34,063 nucleotides of DNA from Methanolobus sp. (GTDB taxonomy: Archaea; Halobacteriota; Methanosarcinia; Methanosarcinales; Methanosarcinaceae): assembly GCF_030682845.1 (NCBI RefSeq), contig NZ_JAUXNK010000080.1:1-34063 (forward strand), read 5' to 3'. The notes beneath the pieces are model-generated. The model made no database searches. It was not told the DNA's origin and saw only the letters and a list, made by a program, of their open reading frames with translations. Each line of letters starts with the position of its first letter. Position 1 is the stretch's first letter. Positions 1 to 8,330 of the stretch are shown one piece after another. The translations under genes were made by a program, and so were the position numbers.

Positions 1-170
1 AACATTTTATTAAGAGAGAATCTTGATATTGCTTTTCCGCCCTGTTCGTATGACCTGATTTTGTTTTCTAAAGCCCAATTATAGACGAACCTGCATGCGC
101 CGAAATGCTGGAAGAACGATTCTTCCTGTTCTTTTGTAGGGTACATTCTATACTTGCAGGCTTTTAACAT
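1..170 (-). CDS. tnpB: TnpB / OrfB-type IS200/IS605 (IS1341) protein, N-terminal part only
   Basis: Translating the minus strand from an ATG at 170-168 gives 56 residues that run off the left edge. They begin MLKACKYRMYPTKEQEESFF and continue with HFGACRFVYNWALENK. This is the standard amino-terminal helix-turn-helix segment (HTH_OrfB_IS605) of TnpB, the RNA-guided nuclease carried by IS200/IS605 and IS1341 elements. The RuvC-like nuclease and zinc-ribbon parts would lie outside the window, so it cannot be told whether the gene is intact. No TnpA gene is seen on the visible side. Family call is confident; completeness is unknown. Confidence 0.88.
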   Translation of the reverse strand, partial: MLKACKYRMYPTKEQEESFFQHFGACRFVYNWALENKIRSYEQGGKAISRFSLNKM

Positions 171-255
171 ACAATACCTATATATGAATTTAACGCATAT
201 ATATTTTGTGTTAAGTTACAAAGGAACTTCGTTTTGGAGAATAGACGTAATTCAT

Positions 256-290
256 CCACCTGTTTCATTTCAAAGAAATGAAACAGGTGG
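256..290. repeat. Perfect 16-bp inverted repeat with 3-nt loop
   Basis: The arm at 256-271 (CCACCTGTTTCATTTC) is exactly complementary to 275-290, leaving the loop 272-274. It lies between the start of tnpB and the stop of the UPF0016 gene, 17 nt beyond that stop on the minus strand. No T-run follows on the minus strand; the plus-strand side is followed by a pyrimidine-rich stretch. It could be an RNA 3' end for the UPF0016 transcript, or part of the left end of the IS element. Confidence 0.8.
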
Positions 291-306
291 TCTTCTTACT
301 CCATTA

Positions 307-546
307 TTATAAAATAAACATTGAGCCTGCGCCTATGCGCACATAATCCATCGGGACTCTCTGAGCAATGTAATTCCCGAAAAGTATGGCTATGCCCTCC
401 GTCAAAGCAAACGCCAGCATCACTCCAGCAAGCAGTGATGTATATCTGTGCGTTTTCATGGAAAGGACCAGCACTGCAAGCTGTGTCTTATCTCCGAGCT
501 CCGCAAGCCCTATCAGCAGAAAAGGAAGCAGTATGTCCTGGATCAT
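307..546 (-). CDS. UPF0016 (Gdt1/TMEM165-like) small membrane protein
   Basis: A 79-residue, very hydrophobic protein whose first helix carries the family signature ELGDKTQ (about residues 15-21). UPF0016/Gdt1 proteins are cation transporters, with Mn2+ or Ca2+ handling known in yeast and bacteria. Large members carry two such units; this is a one-unit form that would have to pair with itself or a partner. I chose the ATG at 546 because the protein then starts right at the first membrane helix. A TTG at 597 would add 17 residues and sits better relative to a TATA-like stretch near 640-652. Substrate is not shown by the sequence. Confidence 0.75.
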   Translation of the reverse strand: MIQDILLPFLLIGLAELGDKTQLAVLVLSMKTHRYTSLLAGVMLAFALTEGIAILFGNYIAQRVPMDYVRIGAGSMFIL

Positions 547-637
547 TCTATGCAGAGATACCGGTATTCGGATATATAAATTGCCAGGACTATCCAATGA
601 ATGATTGAGTATTCACAAGTAGTAAGGAAACCTGATT

Positions 638-695
638 CCTTATAAATATAAAAAAGGGTTGTGGTGAAAGACAAAAAGGCTATATATAGATACTA
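638..695. promoter_or_regulatory. Putative divergent promoter region (TATA-like boxes)
   Basis: TTATAAATA at about 640-648 and CTATATATAG at about 680-689 lie between the divergent UPF0016 gene (minus) and the 901-aa gene (plus). Either could be an archaeal TATA box. Transcription starts are not visible from sequence alone. Confidence 0.4.
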
Positions 696-740
696 ACTAA
701 CCGATATCCTACTACTCTCAGGAAAGAAGGAAGTAAAAGT

Positions 741-3446
741 GTGAATGAAAAAGGCATAGCAGAAACTAAGGTCTTCAAGTATGCAGACAAGGAGAAGATC
801 ACCAGCGGAGTTCCCCAGTTAGACGAGATACTCCATTCCTTCCGCCTGGGAGATAATGTGGTATGGGAAGTAGAGGAGCTTGAAGACTACAGATATTTTG
901 CCGGCAGGCTCATTTGTCAGGCTATCAGGTCCGGTTATAAGTGTGTTTACGTACGATTCGCACCTCATGATCCCATCCTTGAGGCAATGGAAGGACTTGA
1001 GGTAGTAAAAATAGACCCTGGTAACGGCTTTGACTATTTCAGCAGCCAGGTCCACAGGATGATAGAATACTACGGCGAGAAGGCATACTACGTATTCGAT
1101 AATCTTTCCTCGCTTATGGTTGAATGGGCCACTGATGAACTGGTAGCTAATTTCTTTAAGGCTACATGTCCCTACCTGTTTGAACTTGAAACAATAGGAT
1201 ATTTCTGCCTCACCAGGGGAAAACATAGCCATTCGACAGTAGCCGGCATCAGGGAAACCACGCAGGTGCTTATTGACTATTACCATATCAATGACAGGGC
1301 ATATATACATCCCCTGAAGGTCTACGACCGTTATTCACACAGCATGTTCCTGCCTCACCTGATAACAGATGAGGGATGGGAACCTATATTCGATAGTGGA
1401 AAGGCTGCTATCATATCCTCAGGAGACCGCAGGAAAGTGCTCCGTGCAGGCAGCCGCGGCACAGCTCCCTGGGATACAGTGTACACAAAACTAAGGCTCC
1501 ATTATGAGATGGGAATGCTGGATGCCATCCCGGGACCAGAGATAACCGCGCTCAAGCAGGAGCTTTCGAGGATGCTCATCGGTGAACACCCCCGCTTCAG
1601 CCATCTTGCAGACACCTACCTGACATTAGAGGACCTGCTCAGTATAAGGGACAGGATGATAGGTTCCGGACGCATCGGAGGGAAAGCTGTTGGAATGCTG
1701 CTCTCACGCAGCATAGTCCTGAGCAGCGATAATAAAGACGCATTCTCAGAGGTAATTGAACCGCATGATTCATTTTACATTGGTTCGGACGTCTTTTTCA
1801 CTTTCATGATCAACAACGACCTGTTCCGCCTCAAGGTCAGGCTATCTGACAGCTCCAGCATGACAAAGGAAGAATTCGAGGGGGTCGAGAAAAGATTCCT
1901 TGATGGCAAATTCCCGGAAGATATAACGGAACAGTTCAGGGACCTGATGGATTATTTCGGACAGGCACCCATCATTGTCAGATCAAGCAGTCTGCAGGAA
2001 GACAGTTATGGGAATGCTTTCGCGGGCAAATATAAAAGCGAGTTCTGTGCCAACCAGGGAGGGCCGGAAGAGCGTCTTGAAGCGTTCATGCATGCTGTCA
2101 AGCTTGTTTATGCCAGCGCCCTTAACCCGGATGCTCTTGCTTACAGAAGGACCAGGGGACTTCACTACCAAGACGAGCAGATGGCAATACTGGTGCAGCG
2201 TGTGTCCGGTGTGCCTTACAAACAGTACTTCTTCCCTGCACTTGCAGGTGTTGCATTCTCAAGGAATCTCTTCCGGTGGACAAAGCGCATAGACCCCGGA
2301 AAAGGATTGATAAGGCTTGTCTTCGGACTGGGAACAAGAGCTGTTGACCGTGTCGGACGGGACTATCCCCGGATGATCGCTGTCAGCCACCCGGCGCTCC
2401 GCCCGGAAGCTGGCACAAAGGTGATCAAATACTCTCAATGGGATGTGGATGTCCTGGACCTGGAAGAGAGAAAGCTCATAACCATACCTTTCAGCGACCT
2501 TGCAAAAGATTGCAATTATCCGGCTCTCAGAATGTTTGTTTCAGTCATGAATGACGGATATCTTACAGATCCTTACACCAACGCAATAGACTGCTCACAG
2601 GAAATGGTGCTCACATTCAACAACCTGATAAAGAACACCAAATTCGTTGATATCATGGGGCAGGTACTCAGAACAGTGGAAGAAGTCTACGAACAGCCGG
2701 TTGACATAGAATTCACAGCATCCGCCGACCAAAAGGGAAATGTGAGGATCAATATAGTCCAGTGCAGGCCCATGACAACACCCGGGGGCAGTGAGCAGAT
2801 CACTGTGCCAGACAATATAAAGGAAGATAATGTACTGTTCAGGTCCAACATGCTCATAAACGAAGGAAAAGTGGAAAATATAGAGTACATTGTGTACATA
2901 GATCCACAGGCATATGAAGTGGCAGACATGGATACTAAAAGATCGATAGGGAGAGTTGTCGGCCGCATCAATGAAAAGATAGGTGGTATGGGAGCTTCAT
3001 TCATACTTATGGGACCTGGCAGATGGGGGAGCAGCAATATCGAACTGGGCGTCAATGCGACGTATAGTGAAATAGACCGTACTTCCCTGCTCGTGGAAAT
3101 CGCGCGTGAGAAAGCAGGCCACACCCCGGAGGTTTCCTATGGGACTCATTTCTTCCAGGATATCGTGGAGGAAGAGATCATCTATATGCCTGTATATCCC
3201 GACACGAAAAAATCAGGCTTTAACGAAGCTTTCTTCAAAAATTCAGAAAACATGCTTACAGACATGCTGCCGGACCAGGAGCGATTCAAGGAAGTGGTCA
3301 AAGTGATCAATGTCCATGAAGCATCAAGCGGAGCTCATGCGGTAGTGATAGCAAATCTCTGTGAACAGGATGCTATCTGTTACCTTGAGAAACAGGCAGG
3401 CACCAGGACATGGAAACTTGACAAGCTAAAAGGCCAGTGGCACTAA
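741..3446 (+). CDS. KaiC/RecA-like domain fused to a PEP-synthase-type ATP-grasp (PPDK_N) domain
   Basis: A 901-aa protein starting at GTG with purine-rich GAAGGAAG upstream; an ATG 4 nt downstream is out of frame and soon closed. Residues 1-220 resemble the KaiC/RecA ATPase fold (SGVPQLDEIL, then a hydrophobic strand and FDNLSSL near 118), but the place of the Walker A loop (about 41-55) has no GxxGKT. Residues about 300-690 match the ATP-grasp domain of PEP synthase/pyruvate phosphate dikinase: RSSSLQEDSYGNAFAG near 414 and QCRPMTT near 674. The phosphohistidine swivel domain and the PEP/pyruvate barrel are missing, so it is not a full PEP synthase. The last 200 residues (GMGASFILMGPGRWGSSN near 750, YGTHFFQDIVEEE near 799) form an unassigned conserved-looking tail. 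Role unknown; a nucleotide-dependent phosphotransfer or regulatory function is my inference. Confidence 0.8.
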   Translation: MNEKGIAETKVFKYADKEKITSGVPQLDEILHSFRLGDNVVWEVEELEDYRYFAGRLICQAIRSGYKCVYVRFAPHDPILEAMEGLEVVKIDPGNGFDYFSSQVHRMIEYYGEKAYYVFDNLSSLMVEWATDELVANFFKATCPYLFELETIGYFCLTRGKHSHSTVAGIRETTQVLIDYYHINDRAYIHPLKVYDRYSHSMFLPHLITDEGWEPIFDSGKAAIISSGDRRKVLRAGSRGTAPWDTVYTKLRLHYEMGMLDAIPGPEITALKQELSRMLIGEHPRFSHLADTYLTLEDLLSIRDRMIGSGRIGGKAVGMLLSRSIVLSSDNKDAFSEVIEPHDSFYIGSDVFFTFMINNDLFRLKVRLSDSSSMTKEEFEGVEKRFLDGKFPEDITEQFRDLMDYFGQAPIIVRSSSLQEDSYGNAFAGKYKSEFCANQGGPEERLEAFMHAVKLVYASALNPDALAYRRTRGLHYQDEQMAILVQRVSGVPYKQYFFPALAGVAFSRNLFRWTKRIDPGKGLIRLVFGLGTRAVDRVGRDYPRMIAVSHPALRPEAGTKVIKYSQWDVDVLDLEERKLITIPFSDLAKDCNYPALRMFVSVMNDGYLTDPYTNAIDCSQEMVLTFNNLIKNTKFVDIMGQVLRTVEEVYEQPVDIEFTASADQKGNVRINIVQCRPMTTPGGSEQITVPDNIKEDNVLFRSNMLINEGKVENIEYIVYIDPQAYEVADMDTKRSIGRVVGRINEKIGGMGASFILMGPGRWGSSNIELGVNATYSEIDRTSLLVEIAREKAGHTPEVSYGTHFFQDIVEEEIIYMPVYPDTKKSGFNEAFFKNSENMLTDMLPDQERFKEVVKVINVHEASSGAHAVVIANLCEQDAICYLEKQAGTRTWKLDKLKGQWH

Positions 3447-3468
3447 AAAAAGAAATCCACAAGGGATA

Positions 3469-4194
3469 TTAATCTACGAATTTGATACCAACATCTTTCA
3501 TGTGGTTGCGTATAGCCACATTGACAAGCAGCGGTGTGATTGATTCCACCATGGAAGAGGTTTCTATGGGGCCAATATCCAGAGGCCGCATTCCGGGAAT
3601 GGCTTTGACAAGACCAAAGACGATGTTCTTCGAATGCATGCTATTCCCGCACACGCCGACATCGTAATTTAGTTCGATGTCAAGGTTGGCAAGCTTGGCC
3701 GCAGGAACATTATGGAATGCAGAGACCAGCTCAGTTCCTTCCGGAAGCAGAGGAGCTATTTCCTGTGCAGCGCTTCCTGCAGGAGGAGTGACATAACAGA
3801 AATAGTCTGCTTTGTAGTCTTCCCGGGAATTTGTCGATATCTCTAAGGGAACTCCATCCGGAACAATGATACAGCGATCTTTTTCCATTGGCACTACCAC
3901 GGATATGACAATCTTACCGGCAAGTCCGGGTTTTATCTGCTCGATTGTAGAAGCTATCTGACCATATCTTATAGCAAGGAGCACTACATCGGCTTCTGAG
4001 GCTGCCTTTGCATTTACATCACCTGTTATGTCTGCCTTATAGCCATATTCTTTCAGTATAGCATTATATTCGGCAGCTTTGGTCCGGGCCTTTTCCTGTT
4101 CTCTTGAACCGACTATGACCTGATGTTCCTGCCCCCACCGAAGGGCAAAACCTTTACCAATGCTGCCTGTGCCGCCTATTATTGCAATCTTCAT
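3469..4194 (-). CDS. npdG: NADPH:coenzyme F420 oxidoreductase (Fno/NpdG)
   Basis: A 241-aa cytoplasmic enzyme that moves hydride between reduced F420 and NADP+, supplying NADPH for biosynthesis in methanogens. The start MKIAIIGGTGSIGKG is the Rossmann dinucleotide loop (residues 7-15) and is followed by IVGSREQEKA, the usual NADP phosphate-binding segment. VTPPAGSAAQEIAP and SAFHNVPAAKL are also typical of NpdG, and the length is normal. It converges with the 901-aa gene, with 22 nt between stops. Upstream on the minus strand are two abutting TATA-like units (4212-4229) that place transcription start close to the ATG, suggesting its own promoter and a very short leader. Confident. Confidence 0.92.
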   Translation of the reverse strand: MKIAIIGGTGSIGKGFALRWGQEHQVIVGSREQEKARTKAAEYNAILKEYGYKADITGDVNAKAASEADVVLLAIRYGQIASTIEQIKPGLAGKIVISVVVPMEKDRCIIVPDGVPLEISTNSREDYKADYFCYVTPPAGSAAQEIAPLLPEGTELVSAFHNVPAAKLANLDIELNYDVGVCGNSMHSKNIVFGLVKAIPGMRPLDIGPIETSSMVESITPLLVNVAIRNHMKDVGIKFVD

Positions 4195-4211
4195 GATAAT
4201 CCCATCTACAG

Positions 4212-4229
4212 CAATATAAACAATATAAA
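4212..4229 (-). promoter_or_regulatory. Tandem TATA-like boxes before npdG
   Basis: On the plus strand CAATATAAA occurs twice back to back (4212-4220 and 4221-4229). On the minus strand this gives two TATA boxes 18-35 nt before the npdG ATG, suitable for leaderless or near-leaderless initiation. Confidence 0.5.
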
Positions 4230-4254
4230 CTACCCGACCTAGAATGGAAGGAGA

Positions 4255-4282
4255 TATATGGCCTGTGACTTCAGGCCATATA
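4255..4282. repeat. 11-bp perfect inverted repeat between gdhA and npdG
   Basis: TATATGGCCTG at 4255-4265 pairs with CAGGCCATATA at 4272-4282 across a 6-nt loop. It lies 47 nt beyond the gdhA stop and 61 nt before the npdG start (both minus strand). It may be the 3' end structure of the gdhA mRNA or an operator for npdG; there is no T-run after it on the minus strand. Confidence 0.6.
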
Positions 4283-4328
4283 AATGTTGCTTAATTAAAT
4301 TATATTGCAGGGTTGGATCCAGGAAGGA

Positions 4329-5576
4329 TCAGATCCATCCACGGTCTTTCATTGCAACTACAACACGCTCAATGGCAACTACATAAGCAGCTGTCCTCAT
4401 ATCGATGTTGAATTTCTGTGATGCCGCATAGACTGCCTTGTATGCCTCGGTCATCTTCCTGTCCAGACGGGTGTGGACCCTGATCTCACTCCAGTAGTAC
4501 ATGTAGAAGTTCTGGACCATCTCGAAGTATGATACGGTTACCCCACCTGCATTACAGAGGAAGTCAGGAATAACATGAATACCCCTCTGGAAGAGTATCT
4601 CATCTGCTGCGGGTGTTGTCGGGCCGTTTGCAAGTTCTGCAACGATCTTGGCATTGACCTTGTGAGCATTCTTCTCTGTTATCACGTTCTCAAGAGCTGC
4701 AGGTATAAGTATGTCCACAGCAAGCTCAAGGATAGCTTCATTGCTGACAGGTGTTGTGTTTGGCAGTCCTGCAACTGACCCGGTCTTTACCTTGTGCTGA
4801 TTTGCAGCCTCAGGGTCAATACCGTCCATGTTCATGACACCGCCTCTGCTGTCGCTTACAGCTATGATCTTGCAGCCGAACAGTTCCTTTGCGAGTTTTG
4901 CTGCGAAGTACCCGGCATTACCGTATCCCTGAACAGCTATCCTGGCATCCTTAAGCTCGATACCGAGCACTTTGGCCGCCTCACGGATTGTGTAGAGACC
5001 TCCTCTTGCAGTTGCGTCTCCCCTTCCAAGTGAACCGCCCATTGTCAATGGCTTACCTGTGACAACCCCGGGCTGGTTGAATGAGGAAATCTTTGAGAAT
5101 TCATCAACCATCCATGCCATGATCTTCGGGTTGGTATACACATCAGGTGCAGGGACGTCTTTTCTCGGACCAATTATCTGGGCAATGCTGGCTATATACT
5201 TGCGGCTGAGGCGCTCAAGTTCGCCATCGGACATTTCCTTGGGGTTACAGATAACTCCTCCTTTACCGCCACCCAGTGGAATGTCTACTACTGCGCATTT
5301 CCAGGTCATCCATGCAGCAAGTGCCCTTACTGTGTCGATGTTCTCTTCTGGATGGAATCTGATACCACCCTTTGTGGGACCTCTGGCATCGTTATACTGT
5401 ATCCTGAAACCTTCAAACACTTTGATTGTGCCGTCATCCATGCGAACGGGAAGAGTGACACGCAGTTCGCGCATCGGGTGCCTGAGCATTTCATGTACGC
5501 TTTCATCCAGCCCAAGAATAGTAGCACATTTTGCTAACTGTTTTCTTGAATTTTCAAATGGGTTTTCTGTGGACAT
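4329..5576 (-). CDS. gdhA: Glutamate dehydrogenase (Glu/Leu/Phe/Val family)
   Basis: A 415-aa soluble enzyme, standard length for hexameric GDH, interconverting 2-oxoglutarate plus ammonia and glutamate with NAD(P)H. The substrate domain shows GPTKGGIRFHP (about 66-76) and PLGGGKGG (100-107) with catalytic-region Lys105. The Rossmann loop VQGYGNAG lies at about 215-222. The ribosome binding site AGAGGT stands just upstream of the ATG. On the minus strand a TATA-like TATTTATATG (5731-5740) suggests a transcript with about 130 nt of leader. The neighbour npdG makes NADPH, which could feed this enzyme, but the 134-nt gap argues for separate promoters. Cofactor preference cannot be read reliably. 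Confidence 0.93.
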   Translation of the reverse strand: MSTENPFENSRKQLAKCATILGLDESVHEMLRHPMRELRVTLPVRMDDGTIKVFEGFRIQYNDARGPTKGGIRFHPEENIDTVRALAAWMTWKCAVVDIPLGGGKGGVICNPKEMSDGELERLSRKYIASIAQIIGPRKDVPAPDVYTNPKIMAWMVDEFSKISSFNQPGVVTGKPLTMGGSLGRGDATARGGLYTIREAAKVLGIELKDARIAVQGYGNAGYFAAKLAKELFGCKIIAVSDSRGGVMNMDGIDPEAANQHKVKTGSVAGLPNTTPVSNEAILELAVDILIPAALENVITEKNAHKVNAKIVAELANGPTTPAADEILFQRGIHVIPDFLCNAGGVTVSYFEMVQNFYMYYWSEIRVHTRLDRKMTEAYKAVYAASQKFNIDMRTAAYVVAIERVVVAMKDRGWI

Positions 5577-5730
5577 TGGTCTACCTCTTTACGTGCGATA
5601 TATATGTTGAAATAAGGTGGATAGTAACCTACTTCTAAGTATAAGATGCTTTCTACCAACCTCCGCCAAAAAAGATAACAAAAAAACAGCAGTATGATAA
5701 CGTTTTTAATTGCCATTATGAATTAAGGAC

Positions 5731-5740
5731 CATATAAATA
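5731..5740 (-). promoter_or_regulatory. Putative TATA box for gdhA
   Basis: On the minus strand the sequence GCTATTTATATGG contains a TATA box with a purine/GC element before it. Start would fall near 5708 and leave a leader of about 130 nt before the gdhA ATG. Confidence 0.4.
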
Positions 5741-5799
5741 GCAGACCAAACAAATATATTTCTTCAGACGGTTGCAGAAAAAAAGGACAATATAGGACA

Positions 5800-6006
5800 T
5801 CAGTCCTCTTCTTCAAGAAACTGAACAATATCAGTCACAGTAAGCTCCCCCCTTGCAACACGCAGCACTGACGGATATATATAGGCACAGTCATCGATCT
5901 TGTTCCACCGTTCTTCGCCCACAGTATTCACTATATCAGCCATGACCCTTCCGCACCTTGCACAATACCTGTTCTCACTTTCTACTCCGCACACAACACA
6001 TTTCAT
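5800..6006 (-). CDS. Small zinc-ribbon protein
   Basis: A 68-aa protein beginning MKCVVCGVESENRYCARCGR. Two CxxC pairs (Cys3/Cys6 and Cys14/Cys17) make a classic zinc ribbon. The rest is a short acidic helical part ending FLEEED. I use the ATG at 6006 because AGAGGT lies 7 nt upstream; an ATG at 6036 would put that site inside the gene. It sits between gdhA and the divergent methanogenesis marker gene. The function is not recognisable; such small proteins often bind nucleic acid or a protein partner. Confidence 0.65.
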   Translation of the reverse strand: MKCVVCGVESENRYCARCGRVMADIVNTVGEERWNKIDDCAYIYPSVLRVARGELTVTDIVQFLEEED

Positions 6007-6205
6007 AGAAAAACCTCTTTCTGCATAAAATACCATTTTAAAACTGTGTGATGATACTATATAATAATGACCGGCTTATAGTAGCAAGCCCACAAATGAT
6101 TCCTGAAGTGGTTTTATCGTACACATTTAAACACTGCAGCGTCACATTAATATTAAAATAATCATTATTGAGCAACATAACCAAATTACATTAACGAGGT
6201 AAAGC

Positions 6206-7354
6206 GTGCCTGATGAACTATTCGATCTGAAAGTGGGATACACATCTTTTAGGAATCCTATTGCTCTTGCCCCAATGGGCGGCATGACTGACAGCAAATT
6301 CACAAACCAATACGCTGCAGATGCAGGGCTTGTAGTGCTCGGAGGTTACAACCTTGATGCCATGACACAAGCAGCAGCTTCACAAATGGTGGCAAGAGGA
6401 AGAGAAGAGTTCATTTCAGAGAATCCGATGAAGCTCATTGAAAAAGAGATAAGATCGATCATAAATGGCAGTACGGTTGCAGTCAATGTAAGGAGCACCA
6501 CAATCGAACCTCTGGTGGAAGCTGCAGCCATTATCAGAGATAACGGTGCCATTATTGAACTGGATGCACATTGCAGGCAGAAGGAAATGACCGATATCGG
6601 TGCAGGGCAGGCACTGATCCACGAAATTCCAAGACTCACTGAATGGATCAGGAAGATCAAAGAAACGGGTGTTGTGCTCTCAGTAAAAATTAGAGGAAAT
6701 GTGATTGATGATGCAGCACTTGTAAAAGCCATTGAGAATGCAGGAGCGGACATACTGCACCTCGATGCAATGAAAGAAGGCGCAGGAGCGGACCTTAAGC
6801 TCATAAAGGAGATACGTGACTCCACACGCATGTTCCTTATTTGTAACAACTCTGTTACCAGTACCGATAGCGCAAAAGAGATGTTTGCCAGGGGAGCAGA
6901 CATGGTTTCGGTAGCACGCGGAGTCCTGGGTGATTCCGGTCTCATCAGCAGACTTGTTGCGGATATCTCAGCCACCCAGAAAGAGGCGGGATGGTATAAT
7001 GCACCCAAGCATGTGTGCAGAGGAGAGGGCGACCTGCGCGGACTTGCATTCTGCTGCCTGCCGGTCAAATCATGTCCGGTACACAGCAACATAAAGAAAC
7101 TTGGGCTTACCGCGCAGCAATTTGCCGATATGAAAATTGACTTCGCAAAGGGCACTATGCTTGAATATGGCGATAGCACATGTTTTGGGAGCCTTGTATG
7201 GTGCTGCAAGATATCCAAACCATGCTTCCTCAGGGATGGCGTGCTTGAAACCCTGGGTCTCTCAGATACAGAATACATGCGCCTTAAAAGAGAACTTGGG
7301 GATTATATCATTGGACAGGCTAACAAGTCCTCACATGGTCCTAAAAATGGATGA
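6206..7354 (+). CDS. Methanogenesis marker protein 9 (DUS-like TIM barrel with Cys-rich tail)
   Basis: A 382-aa protein with a GTG start preceded by GAGGT. Residues 1-260 look like the FMN-binding TIM barrel of tRNA-dihydrouridine synthases (NPIALAPMGGMTDSKF near 17; GADMVSVARGVLGDSG near 230). The last 110 residues are rich in cysteine: HVCRGEGD, FCCLPVKSCPVHS, STCFGSLVWCCKISKPCF. That combination defines putative methanogenesis marker domain 9, found across methanogens and lacking an established reaction. The cysteines could bind an Fe-S cluster. Its stop overlaps the start of the CitG-like gene by 8 nt, so the two are probably translated together. Family call good; function unknown. Confidence 0.82.
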   Translation: MPDELFDLKVGYTSFRNPIALAPMGGMTDSKFTNQYAADAGLVVLGGYNLDAMTQAAASQMVARGREEFISENPMKLIEKEIRSIINGSTVAVNVRSTTIEPLVEAAAIIRDNGAIIELDAHCRQKEMTDIGAGQALIHEIPRLTEWIRKIKETGVVLSVKIRGNVIDDAALVKAIENAGADILHLDAMKEGAGADLKLIKEIRDSTRMFLICNNSVTSTDSAKEMFARGADMVSVARGVLGDSGLISRLVADISATQKEAGWYNAPKHVCRGEGDLRGLAFCCLPVKSCPVHSNIKKLGLTAQQFADMKIDFAKGTMLEYGDSTCFGSLVWCCKISKPCFLRDGVLETLGLSDTEYMRLKRELGDYIIGQANKSSHGPKNG

Positions 7355-8330
7355 GATCCCAGCCTTCACTATCAAGAAGGGAGACTATGGCCCTTCATCA
7401 TATGTTGCGCGCTGTGCCCAGCTTGCAATGTGTCTGGAAGTCTCAGCATCCCCAAAGCCTGGAAATATCGACAGACATGACGATTATGCTGATACGCGCT
7501 ATGAGCACTTCCTTGCCTCTGCAGTAAGCATATATCCCGTTATAGAGGAAGCGTCAAAAAATATACAGGGTACTGGCAAATATATAAAAGCTGCCGTCTC
7601 AGAGAGCGTAAACTGGCACAAAGGAGGAAATACCCACTTTGGCGCCATCATCCTTCTAGTACCGCTTGCCATGGCCGCCGGAAAGATACTTTCGGAAAAG
7701 GAAACTTTCACTATCCCAGAACTGACCGCATGTGCACACAGCATAGTGAAGGAGACAAGCACGGAAGATGCTGTTGATTTGTACAGCTGTTTCGGGATTT
7801 CAGGAGTGCGTGTCAATCCGGTGGAAGAGTTCGACCTTCAGAAAGACAGTGCTGTAGCAGATCTCAAAGAAAAGCATGTCAGCCTGTATGATCTGATGGT
7901 GATTGCACAAGGCTATGATATGATAGCAAGCGAATGGACTTCAGGGTTTATCAGATGTACAGAGTGTGCAGAGATGATCACAAATGGAATGAAAGGCAAA
8001 CTTCCAGGGCTTGCTGCTGATATTAATGATATCATTGTATACACATTCCTGAGCATCCTGTCCCGGAACGAGGATACATTCATTACCACTAAATCCGGCG
8101 CTGAAACCGCACTTTACGTATCAGGCCTTGCCAGAACGATAATTGAAAAAATCGAAAATTTGCATGAAGTACATAAGATATATAATAGTGAACATGAATT
8201 TGATATTATAAAGCCACTTATAATAGAAATGGACAGGGAACTCCTGCAAAGGAAGATCAATCCGGGATCTACTGCTGATATAATCATAGCAGGCTTATTC
8301 ATCGCGTTGCTTGGAGGAGTTAGGTACTAA
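7347..8330 (+). CDS. CitG/MdcB-like triphosphoribosyl-dephospho-CoA synthase family protein
   Basis: A 327-aa protein of the CitG family (COG1767). The signatures EVSASPKPGNIDRHDDY near the start and HKGGNTHFGAIILLVPLA near residue 90 match the family's nucleotide-binding motifs. Bacterial CitG and MdcB join ATP and dephospho-CoA to make the prosthetic group of citrate or malonate lyase. No such lyase is seen here, and archaeal homologs occur in C1 organisms, so a role in a methanogenesis cofactor pathway is more likely (inference). The ATG at 7347 or the one at 7335 may be used; both overlap the marker-9 gene and neither has a clear ribosome site. The stop TAATG overlaps the next start. Confidence 0.78.
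   Translation: MDEIPAFTIKKGDYGPSSYVARCAQLAMCLEVSASPKPGNIDRHDDYADTRYEHFLASAVSIYPVIEEASKNIQGTGKYIKAAVSESVNWHKGGNTHFGAIILLVPLAMAAGKILSEKETFTIPELTACAHSIVKETSTEDAVDLYSCFGISGVRVNPVEEFDLQKDSAVADLKEKHVSLYDLMVIAQGYDMIASEWTSGFIRCTECAEMITNGMKGKLPGLAADINDIIVYTFLSILSRNEDTFITTKSGAETALYVSGLARTIIEKIENLHEVHKIYNSEHEFDIIKPLIIEMDRELLQRKINPGSTADIIIAGLFIALLGGVRY

Noticed and set aside
741-3446. Phosphoenolpyruvate synthase
   Set aside because: Only the ATP-grasp part is present. The phosphohistidine and PEP/pyruvate domains are absent.
6346-7278. Minus-strand ORF of 310 codons
   Set aside because: It is a shadow of the marker-9 gene; the plus-strand frame carries clear family motifs.
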